Origin: an uncultured Verrucomicrobia subdivision 3 bacterium
GTDB taxonomy: Bacteria; Verrucomicrobiota; Verrucomicrobiia; Limisphaerales; UBA8199
Direction: 5' to 3'
Assembly (NCBI GenBank): GCA_903913865.1
Contig: CAIWMU010000098.1
Coordinates: 1 to 64,000 of the forward strand
DNA length: 64,000 nucleotides
Position 1 is the first letter of the stretch; each line of letters starts with the position of its first letter. This document shows positions 25,296 through 33,116 of this stretch, one piece after another. The notes under the pieces were generated by a model. That model was given only the letters and a program-made list of their open reading frames with translations, was not told the DNA's origin and did no database searches. The position numbers and the translations under genes are program-made.

Positions 25296-28200
25296 TCAGG
25301 GCATCTCTGCGCGAACGTGGACGACCCCGTAGGCGGGCACCGGGATGGTGCCTTTTGCCCGGGCCAGCGGCTTCTCAGTCAGGTCGGTGAGCCATGCTGA
25401 GGAGGGTTTCATGCCCTTCCAGCTGAGGCTTGCGGACTCCGGCTTTCCCGAAACCCCGAACAGGCGGACGATGAGAGCCTTGCCGTCCTCACTCACCTTG
25501 ATCGTCTCGACAAGCACCCCGGGATTCGAGATGGCCAGGAGCGTTCCCGGGACCTTCGCCGAGGCGGCGGATGCCACCAAGAGCGGCCGGGTTGTTTCCA
25601 TGCCGAACTGAGCACTCCGGGCCGCCGAGTAACCGCCCCGGTGCGGGCGGAGGATGAAGCGGAAGGTGGTGACTCCCGGCTGGTCGATCTTGTAGTTCGT
25701 GTGCCAGTGGTTGTTCTGGGCCCAGGAATAGATCGTTTGTGAATCGATGGCATTGGTCATCCACTCCTTGAAGGCAACACTACCGAGGAGATTGGCCGTC
25801 ATGCCGCCCACCTGCATCAGGGGGGCGTCGATGGGAGCCCAGGTGATGCCGCAATCGGGGTTCGAGACATCGACCCAGCGCTGCACAGTGAACCAGTTGC
25901 GGCAGGAACCGGTCAGCTGATCCGTGTTGGGGCGTACGATGGCCCAGGGTGTCTCCATGCGCACCGTGCCTGCGGGCACATTAAAACCGAAGCCGAAGTG
26001 GACACCATCCTTCACCCGCACCGACTTCCGGTCCACATGATTCACGCACTCCACACGGTCCAGACCTTCGACCACGCGGACCACACGGACGAGCCGGTTG
26101 CAACCCGGGGCGTCTGATTCGATGCGGAGCGATGCGACCAGTGGGCCTTTTTCCAGGACCTCGATTTTGACAGGTCCGTTGCTCGTGGCGCCGGCTGAAT
26201 CCGTGCCCAGCACATAACGGTAATCGTTGAGACCCACCGGAGCGGCGGGGTCCACAAACTCGTGGCTGCCCCCGGCAAGGCGGAGGCTGGAGACAGCCCC
26301 ACTTTGCGGGCTCACATCCACGCTCAACAGGGAATTGGCAAGAGTATGACCGGCGGTGACCCGGGCGGCCCCTCTGGCCGTTGGAGCTTTGGCGCTGAGG
26401 CGATAGCGCTTGGCACCAAACGGAGGGACTTCAGTTGCCATGAAAGCGAGTTCCCCATTTGCGAGACGCTGGGAGGGGACTTCCCGGCCACGTGCATCCA
26501 GCACCGAATTGCCGCCCAGTTCAGGGGGGACGATGGCCAGGTCGGTGCGTTCCCACTGGGTGGTGTTGTAAACATCAATGTCGGCCGTGGGCTTTGCGGC
26601 GGGCAGGGCTGACTTGAGGAGATCGCGTGAGTTGCGATCCGCCTCATCCGCGAAGCCTCCCTTGACCTTCCACTGATCCATTGTGAACGCGTCATCCGGT
26701 TTGGAGATGCTGCACCAGGCGCCCCATGTGTGCTCGCTGTAGAGCAGGACGTTCTTCCAGGCCCGGTCGAAATCCGCAGCAGGGTTGGCATGGGGATCGC
26801 GCATGGCGAAGAGGGTGGAAGCCTGGGAGATGCGGTCGCCGGAGGCCCGGTTCAGGGCCGTCTCGCGGGATGTGGATCCCGCGCCATCCTCCCAGTAGGG
26901 GGTCAGGTCGCCGGAGAACTCCGGAACCCTGGCACCGTGCTTGCGCTCGAAATCGCGGAAGAATTCGCGGGCGAGGCCGATATTGATCCTGGGAGCGGCA
27001 TACTTCGCATTCCATGCCATGGCCTTCTCCACGGTTTTTTCATCGGGGGGGGCATTGTCCACGCCGCCGCCGGGCCAGACCCCGACCCAGAAAATGAAGG
27101 AGGTATCGTAGGGGAACCCGTTCCGATTGAGGCGGTCCACCTGCTGGAGCACATTTTCCTCGAGGTCCCCGAGGTGATGGTAGTTGTCCACAACCCAGCA
27201 CATGACCCGCTCCCCGCCGCTCTGGGATTTCCAATAGAACGGTTTGTCGTCCCAGAGATGGATGGTTCCGACGCGGTCGCCGTAGTTCGGACCGATGGCG
27301 AAGTATTTGACGCCCGCCTGGGCCATCATGGGGACGATGCCCCAGGTGTAACCGGGCACATCGCAGATGGCTGCGGTTTCGAGCGGGACACCGGTGAGGT
27401 TCGAGACCCGGGCACCGATGGCAAGGCATTGGGCGAGTTCCTCCGGGCGGCAGAGGGCGGTCAGCATGTTGCCGTAGAGGCCATCCACCTCGACATCCCC
27501 CCGGCGGACGGCATCAATGAAGGCGGCCCGTTTCCCGGCATCGGCGCGCTGGAGGTAGTGATCCAGGGACCAGACCGCCTCAGGATTCCACTTGAACCGC
27601 AGGCCCGGAGGATTGCCGGCGCTGGCCTGTGCCAGCCGGAGGCCGGTCTCCAGATTTGTGATCTGCACATTGATGATCTCCTCCTGGCGGTGCGTGTAGC
27701 CGATGTCCACATGGGAATGGGGAAGAATCCACATGTCACGAATCCGGGGCGGACCGATCACGACATTCGTGGCGGCCAACTCCTTCCCATCACTGGTGAT
27801 GCGGAGGGCGAGGGTGCGGGATTGTTCAGCGGCCGGGGCCTTCAGTTCGATCGTCCGGACTCCATTCTTGAGGGTGAGTTTTGATGTCTCGACTCCATCA
27901 AGATTCAGGGATGCATCCAGATCACCGCCGATGTGGCGCAGGGTCAGGGTGAGCGGTTGCAGGGGTTTGCCATCCCCCTTGAGCCAGACGGGAGGGACAC
28001 TCAAACCGAGCAGGCGGGTTCCGCTGGCGGTGGGTTTGAGTTGCAGGCTGGCAGGGGCCTCGAGTGAGACGGAATCGTAGAGCACCCAGCTGCCGGAGAT
28101 GAGGGTTATGGAGACATCGTTGTCCCCGGCGCGGAGCAGGCCGCTGTCGAACTTCAGGTTCCAGACATGTTTGCGGCCCTTGGAAATATCCCCGAAGATC

Positions 28201-28628
28201 GATTCATCCCCCCCGCCTGCCGGGGTGGAGTGCTCGAACGATTTGCCGTTGATGACCACCCGCATTCGGGGCGGGCCGGAACTGTGGGTGTCGAGGAGCC
28301 TCAGGGAGAGGACGCACGGCTGTCCGGCAGCGGCGGACTCCAGTCCGAACAGGATCGAGAAGGTGTGCTGGCGGGCACCGGCCCAGCTGTCGCCCGGGCC
28401 GGGATGGGCATAGGGCCAGTCCTGCGCGGGATCGGAGCGTCCCACGACAAAGAATCCATCCTCCTTGAAGTCTTTGTGGCCCTTTGGGGCCAGGGCCAGT
28501 TCGGTGTTGGCATCATCGGGTTTGCCGATGCTCCAGAGGGTCTGGGACTCGGCGGCATGTGCCGGGGTGGAGGCGAGGCCGAGGAAGATGGCCGACAGGG
28601 TGGCAATGGCGAGAATGGGAACTTTCAT
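25296..28628 (-). CDS. Secreted GH38-like (DUF5054-type) glycosidase with N-terminal beta domain
   Basis: An 1110-residue secreted protein (signal peptide about 1-25, ending AHAAES). Residues about 28-200 form a beta-rich domain like that of polysaccharide lyase family proteins; the catalytic part begins near residue 300 with HSHVDIGYT, matching the H-x-H-x-D zinc motif of family 38 alpha-mannosidases, and the CDVPGYTWGIVPMMAQAG segment (near residue 423) aligns with the nucleophile-aspartate region. A long C-terminal beta-sandwich region follows, as in GH38. The combination suggests an exo-acting glycosidase, possibly not a true mannosidase, since DUF5054 proteins are uncharacterised. It is followed downstream on the same strand by nothing (ileS converges) and preceded by a sugar porter gene 56 bases upstream, probably one operon. 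Confidence 0.8.
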   Translation of the reverse strand: MKVPILAIATLSAIFLGLASTPAHAAESQTLWSIGKPDDANTELALAPKGHKDFKEDGFFVVGRSDPAQDWPYAHPGPGDSWAGARQHTFSILFGLESAAAGQPCVLSLRLLDTHSSGPPRMRVVINGKSFEHSTPAGGGDESIFGDISKGRKHVWNLKFDSGLLRAGDNDVSITLISGSWVLYDSVSLEAPASLQLKPTASGTRLLGLSVPPVWLKGDGKPLQPLTLTLRHIGGDLDASLNLDGVETSKLTLKNGVRTIELKAPAAEQSRTLALRITSDGKELAATNVVIGPPRIRDMWILPHSHVDIGYTHRQEEIINVQITNLETGLRLAQASAGNPPGLRFKWNPEAVWSLDHYLQRADAGKRAAFIDAVRRGDVEVDGLYGNMLTALCRPEELAQCLAIGARVSNLTGVPLETAAICDVPGYTWGIVPMMAQAGVKYFAIGPNYGDRVGTIHLWDDKPFYWKSQSGGERVMCWVVDNYHHLGDLEENVLQQVDRLNRNGFPYDTSFIFWVGVWPGGGVDNAPPDEKTVEKAMAWNAKYAAPRINIGLAREFFRDFERKHGARVPEFSGDLTPYWEDGAGSTSRETALNRASGDRISQASTLFAMRDPHANPAADFDRAWKNVLLYSEHTWGAWCSISKPDDAFTMDQWKVKGGFADEADRNSRDLLKSALPAAKPTADIDVYNTTQWERTDLAIVPPELGGNSVLDARGREVPSQRLANGELAFMATEVPPFGAKRYRLSAKAPTARGAARVTAGHTLANSLLSVDVSPQSGAVSSLRLAGGSHEFVDPAAPVGLNDYRYVLGTDSAGATSNGPVKIEVLEKGPLVASLRIESDAPGCNRLVRVVRVVEGLDRVECVNHVDRKSVRVKDGVHFGFGFNVPAGTVRMETPWAIVRPNTDQLTGSCRNWFTVQRWVDVSNPDCGITWAPIDAPLMQVGGMTANLLGSVAFKEWMTNAIDSQTIYSWAQNNHWHTNYKIDQPGVTTFRFILRPHRGGYSAARSAQFGMETTRPLLVASAASAKVPGTLLAISNPGVLVETIKVSEDGKALIVRLFGVSGKPESASLSWKGMKPSSAWLTDLTEKPLARAKGTIPVPAYGVVHVRAEMP

Positions 28629-28684
28629 GCTTATGAAGGGGTCGGAACGTTTGCGATGGTTGTTGTATGCGGAGGGTGAAGAGG

Positions 28685-30043
28685 TCAGGCAGTCCAGGAC
28701 CGCTCGATTTCCTCGAGACTGCGGCCCTTGGTTTCGGGGACGGCCAAGCGAACGAAGATCAGTCCCGCCAGGCTGAAGGCGCCGTAAACCCAGAAGGTTG
28801 TGGCCGGGCCGATGGACGGGTTGTCATTCAGCATCGGGAAGGTCTGGGCGACGATGTAGCAGGAGGTCCAGATGGTGAAGGTGGCCAGGGACATTGCGCG
28901 GCCGCGGACCCGTGTGGGGAAGATTTCCGAGCACAAAATCCAGGGGATGGGGCCCAGAGCCATGGCGAAGGCGCCGATGTAAGCAAGGATCGCAAGGAGC
29001 AAAGGCAGCCCGCTGTAACCGGCCCGGAACATCCAGCCCACAGTGGCCAGGGCGACGACCTGAATGGAGAGGCCTATCAGGAGCAGGGCGCGTCTTCCTG
29101 CCCGGTCCACGAAGGCCATGGCAACAAACGTGAAGAGGACATTCACCAGCCCGACAATCATGGAGGAGGTGAAGGAGTCCTTCACCCCGACACCGGCGGT
29201 GGCGAAGATCTTGGTGGAATAATACATGATGGCGTTGATCCCGCTGAACTGGCTGAACATCATGAGCAGGATGGCGATGAACAGCGGTTTGCGGAAACGG
29301 GGCTGGAACAGTTCCCCAAACCGGCCATCCTCCTCACCCAGCACGGATCGGACGGCCACAATCTCCTGCTCCGCATGGTCGGGACCTCCCACACTCTCCA
29401 GAATCCCCCGGGCCTCCGCCTCGCGTCCCACCCCCAGCAGCCAGCGGGGGCTTTCGGGCACAAAAAAGAGGAGGGCAACCAGAATGATTGCGGGGGCAAC
29501 CTCGGCTGCGAGCATCCAGCGCCAGCCCTGGGAGGCATTCCAGGCATCATCCCCAAGGCCCTGAATGCGGGCGTTGATGAAGAGCGTCAGAAAAATTCCA
29601 AGGACGATGCCGAACTGAAAAAGGGAACCGAGCCGGCCGCGCCGGGCGGCGGGGGCGAGTTCGGCGATGTAAACCGGGATGATCATTGAGGATGCACCAA
29701 TGCCGAGGCCGCTGATGAACCGGGCTGCGAGAAACTCGATGAACGTGCGCGGAATGGCGGAAAGAAGGCCGCTGACGGCATAGAGGATGGCGCAGAGAAA
29801 GAGAACCTTGCGCCGACCGAAGCGGTCACTCAGGAACCCGGCGAACATGGCACCGGGAATGCAGCCCAGGATGGCGCTGGCCCCGGCGATGCCCTCCTGG
29901 ATGGGGCTGAGGCCAAAGTGGGCTTTGAGATATTGGTTGGCCCCGTTGATGACAGCGGTGTCGTAACCAAAGAGAAATCCGCCGGTGGCAGCCACCAGGG
30001 TCACCATGGCAAGGGTGTTAAGAGGTTTGGAGGATGGGTTCAT
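28685..30043 (-). CDS. Sugar porter family MFS transporter
   Basis: A 452-residue twelve-helix proton- or sodium-coupled sugar transporter of the XylE/GalP group. All sugar-porter signatures are present: GGFLFGYDTAVINGA in helix 1, the SDRFGRRKVLF loop 2-3 motif, PESPRWLLG before the central loop, QFSGINAIMYYS in helix 7, VDRAGRRALLL in loop 8-9 and PETKGRSLEEIE after helix 12. It should import a monosaccharide across the inner membrane. It is the promoter-proximal gene of a two-gene unit with the GH38-like enzyme, so its cargo is probably the sugar released by that enzyme. The divergent intergenic region upstream contains an operator-like inverted repeat. Confidence 0.95.
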   Translation of the reverse strand: MNPSSKPLNTLAMVTLVAATGGFLFGYDTAVINGANQYLKAHFGLSPIQEGIAGASAILGCIPGAMFAGFLSDRFGRRKVLFLCAILYAVSGLLSAIPRTFIEFLAARFISGLGIGASSMIIPVYIAELAPAARRGRLGSLFQFGIVLGIFLTLFINARIQGLGDDAWNASQGWRWMLAAEVAPAIILVALLFFVPESPRWLLGVGREAEARGILESVGGPDHAEQEIVAVRSVLGEEDGRFGELFQPRFRKPLFIAILLMMFSQFSGINAIMYYSTKIFATAGVGVKDSFTSSMIVGLVNVLFTFVAMAFVDRAGRRALLLIGLSIQVVALATVGWMFRAGYSGLPLLLAILAYIGAFAMALGPIPWILCSEIFPTRVRGRAMSLATFTIWTSCYIVAQTFPMLNDNPSIGPATTFWVYGAFSLAGLIFVRLAVPETKGRSLEEIERSWTA

Positions 30044-30350
30044 GGCCGGTGCTTCCGAAGGGTGGGGATGGAACGGGAGGAGAGCCCTGCAGGGGCAGGG
30101 ACCGACAGCGGACCTGTGGAATGGATCACGTTCACGTTCAAATGATCCATCATTGAGGGAAACCAGACTGCATCGCGCAAGCAGAATCGCGATTGGATCG
30201 ATCGTTTGGGGTGTGGAGGATTCAAGGTGGAGGTTCCTGTGCGGATTGGTTTGCGTGGGTGGAATGGGTGGTTAGAATCCCGGTCCAGACCAGCCCCCAG
30301 GTGCCTGAGACGGCCAGGCGGGGGCTTGATCGGAAAAACAGAACCGACCC
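30044..30350. other. Divergent regulatory region between sugar porter and GH106 genes
   Basis: A 307-base non-coding gap between two divergent glycan genes. It carries the inverted repeat described at 30121-30150 and several GATC-rich half-sites (ATCGCGATTGGATCGATCG near 30190). No convincing -35/-10 pair could be picked by eye. Confidence 0.6.
30121..30150. promoter_or_regulatory. Operator-like inverted repeat
   Basis: Perfect 8-bp arms ATGGATCA / TGATCCAT separated by 14 bases that contain a tandem CGTTCA-CGTTCA. Placement in the middle of the divergent region between the sugar porter and GH106 genes suggests a transcription factor site controlling both. No regulator gene is in the window. 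Confidence 0.5.
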
Positions 30351-33113
30351 ATGAGTGGAATGATTCGGGATAAACAGCAGTGTGAGGCATCCAACCGGCG
30401 GGTTGGGGCGGTGGTGCTCATTGCCCTGACTGCGTTGCTGCTCTGCGGCCGTGCGGGGGCGGGCCAGGGGGATTTGTCATGGCCCAGGCAGGAGGTAACG
30501 GCCCGGCCGCATGCCTACTGGTGGTGGATGGGGAGCGGGGTGGACACAAACAACCTTTCCAAGGAACTGCGGCGCTACAGGGATGCGGGGATGGGCGGGG
30601 TGCATATCATTCCGATATATGAGGCAAAGGGGTGGGAATCCAACTCGATTCCGTTTTTGAGCCCGCGATGGATGGAGATGCTGGATTACACCGTGCGGGA
30701 GGCGGGGCGGCTGGGCCTTGAGGTGGATATGACCACGGGATCCGGCTGGTGCTTTGGCGGACCCCGCGTGACCGATGCCGAGGCAAACGCCCTCATGGTG
30801 AACCGTGAATGGCATCCCGGTGCCGGGGAGGCGGTGGGGCAGAAATTGGACGTGAAAGGGACGCAGGCACTCATGGCGTTCGGCCCCGGTGGAAAGCGGG
30901 AGGATTTGCTGGGGAGGATCCGGTCCGATGGTTCTGTGGATTGGGTGGCGCCCGAGGCGGGTTGGACGGTTTATGCGGTGAGCCAGAAACCGTCCGGCCA
31001 GAAAGTGAAGCGGGCCGCCCCGGGCGGCAGCGGGCACATGTTGAACCTGTTCAACCCGGCGGGGGTCTCCAACTATCTGCGCTGGGTGGACGAGGCCTTT
31101 GGCGGCTACACAGGAGCCAAGCCGAGGGCGTTTTATCACGACTCTTATGAGTACAAGTCGGATTGGGCCCCCGATCTGTTTGCCCGGTTTGAAAAGCGGC
31201 GCGGGTATCGTTTGCAGGACCACTGGGACGTGTTCAATTCCGGCACGCCGGTTGATGAGGCGGCGCGGATCAAATGCGACTACCGGGAGACCGTCTCCCA
31301 GATCATGGCGGAGGAAACGGTGCCGATGTGGGTGCGCTGGGCCCATGCCCGGGGCTCCCTCACGCGGGACCAGGCCCACGGCTCGCCGGGGAACTGGCTG
31401 GACATCTATGCCGCCGCCGACATCCCGGAAACCGAGATGTTCCACACCGACCGGGACCGGCTGATCTCAAAATTCGCATCCTCCGCAGCCCATGTGGCGG
31501 GCAGGCCGCTGGTGGCGGCGGAAACCGGCACCTGGATTGCCGAGCATTTTACCGAGACGCTGGCGGATATGAAATATCTGCTGGACGACCTTTTTCTATC
31601 CGGGGTGAACCACGTGTTCTACCACGGCACCTGCTATTCACCGGATGAGGCACCGTGGCCGGGCTGGCTGTTCTACGCGAGTTGTGAGATGAATCCGCGC
31701 AACTCCATCTGGCGCGACGCCCCGGCCTTGAACGCCTATGCCACCCGGTGCCAGTCGGTCCTGCAGGCCGGGAAGCCGGACCGGGGAATCCTTCTCTACT
31801 GGCCGATCCACGATCTGTGGAGCGAGCCGACCGGCATGGCGAAAAACCTGACCGTCCACACCCGGAACTGGTTTGAGCAACAGCCGCTTGGGGCGGTGGC
31901 GGCGGAACTGTGGAAGGGCGGTTACCCTTTTGACTACGTGTCGGACCGCCAGCTGGCGGGCGCAAGTGCGGGCAGGGATGGGATCAACCTGGGCGGGGGC
32001 AGTTACCGGGCGATTGTGGTTCCCCCGTGCGAGTTGATGCCGGAGGGAACGCTTGCGAAGCTGGTTGAACTGGGGCGGAAGGGGAATTGCCCGGTGGTGT
32101 TTGTGGAGCGGCTGCCCCGGGACGTTCCCGGCAATGGCGACCTTGACCGGCGGCGGAAAGAGTTTCAGAAACTTCTGAAAGAGATGAGCTTCTCGGATGC
32201 GGGTGGCGGGGTGAGGAAGGCCGGAGGCTGGCTCGTTGGGCCGCTGGGTGCGGCTTTGAAGCGGGCCGGGGTGCCGAGGGAAACCCTGTTTGATGTGCCC
32301 GGTTTGATGAGCATCCGCCGGACCCTGCCGGATGGGAGCTACTATTTCATCGCCAACCGGGGGATCGGGGAGGTCACCGGCTGGCTGCCCCTGGCCGTCA
32401 AGGCGAAGTCGGTGGTGCGGATGGATCCGCTGAGCGGCACCACCGGCGTTGTGGCAGCGCGGGCCAACGGGCAGGGTCAGACAGAGGTCTGGCTGAATCT
32501 GCCCGCCGGAGGATCGGTCATTTTGAGAACGTTTCACAAGCGACAGGCAGCGGGGGCAGTGGAAGAGCGGTGGATTGCGGGCGGCGAGGGGATTGAACTG
32601 CGCGGCATGTGGCAGGTGCGGTTTCTCAGTGGCGGGCCGGCTCTGCCTTCCGGATACTCCACGGAGAAGCCCGGTTCCTGGGGGGAATCCAGCGATGCGA
32701 CCCTCCGGAGTTTTGCGGGAACGGCCCTCTACACCCTGCGGTTCGATGCGCCAAAGGGAGATGCCGCCGGGCGCCGCCACAGGCTGGATCTCGGGCGGGT
32801 GTGCCAGAGTGCGCGGGTGCGCCTGAATGGACGGGACCTGGGGACGCTCATCACGCCGCCGTTCCGGCTGGATGTGCAGGGGCTCCGGGCGGCGGGGAAC
32901 ATTCTTGAGGTGGAGGTCACCAGCACCAGTGCGAACCGCATCCGCGATCTGGATCAGCGGGGGGTGGTGTGGCAGAAGTTTCACGACATCAATTTCGTCA
33001 ACCTCAACTACAAGCCGTTCAATGCGGCCGACTGGCCACCGGCGGATGCCGGGTTGCTTGGGCCTGTCACCTTGATTCCGCTGCAGTCTGTAGCCTCAGT
33101 TGCAGGAAGGTAA
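30351..33113 (+). CDS. Secreted GH106-type alpha-L-rhamnosidase-like enzyme
   Basis: A 920-residue secreted protein with a signal peptide (hydrophobic stretch about 19-36, cleavage near GAGQG). The opening RPHAYWWWMGSGVDTNNLSKEL...DAGMGGVHIIPIYE and the TTGSGWCFGGPRVTDAEA segment are the landmark regions of glycoside hydrolase family 106, whose members release alpha-L-rhamnose from pectic rhamnogalacturonans and similar polymers. A C-terminal beta-sandwich (about 750-905: LYTLRFDAPKG...VRLNGRDLGTLITPPFRLDV) is a galactose-binding-like module, as in other members. Length matches the family. It begins a run of three plus-strand genes with 3- and 36-base gaps (esterase-GH43 fusion, CocE-type hydrolase), so the three are very likely one operon for degradation of an acylated glycan. 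Confidence 0.85.
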   Translation: MSGMIRDKQQCEASNRRVGAVVLIALTALLLCGRAGAGQGDLSWPRQEVTARPHAYWWWMGSGVDTNNLSKELRRYRDAGMGGVHIIPIYEAKGWESNSIPFLSPRWMEMLDYTVREAGRLGLEVDMTTGSGWCFGGPRVTDAEANALMVNREWHPGAGEAVGQKLDVKGTQALMAFGPGGKREDLLGRIRSDGSVDWVAPEAGWTVYAVSQKPSGQKVKRAAPGGSGHMLNLFNPAGVSNYLRWVDEAFGGYTGAKPRAFYHDSYEYKSDWAPDLFARFEKRRGYRLQDHWDVFNSGTPVDEAARIKCDYRETVSQIMAEETVPMWVRWAHARGSLTRDQAHGSPGNWLDIYAAADIPETEMFHTDRDRLISKFASSAAHVAGRPLVAAETGTWIAEHFTETLADMKYLLDDLFLSGVNHVFYHGTCYSPDEAPWPGWLFYASCEMNPRNSIWRDAPALNAYATRCQSVLQAGKPDRGILLYWPIHDLWSEPTGMAKNLTVHTRNWFEQQPLGAVAAELWKGGYPFDYVSDRQLAGASAGRDGINLGGGSYRAIVVPPCELMPEGTLAKLVELGRKGNCPVVFVERLPRDVPGNGDLDRRRKEFQKLLKEMSFSDAGGGVRKAGGWLVGPLGAALKRAGVPRETLFDVPGLMSIRRTLPDGSYYFIANRGIGEVTGWLPLAVKAKSVVRMDPLSGTTGVVAARANGQGQTEVWLNLPAGGSVILRTFHKRQAAGAVEERWIAGGEGIELRGMWQVRFLSGGPALPSGYSTEKPGSWGESSDATLRSFAGTALYTLRFDAPKGDAAGRRHRLDLGRVCQSARVRLNGRDLGTLITPPFRLDVQGLRAAGNILEVEVTSTSANRIRDLDQRGVVWQKFHDINFVNLNYKPFNAADWPPADAGLLGPVTLIPLQSVASVAGR

Positions 33114-33116
33114 CCC

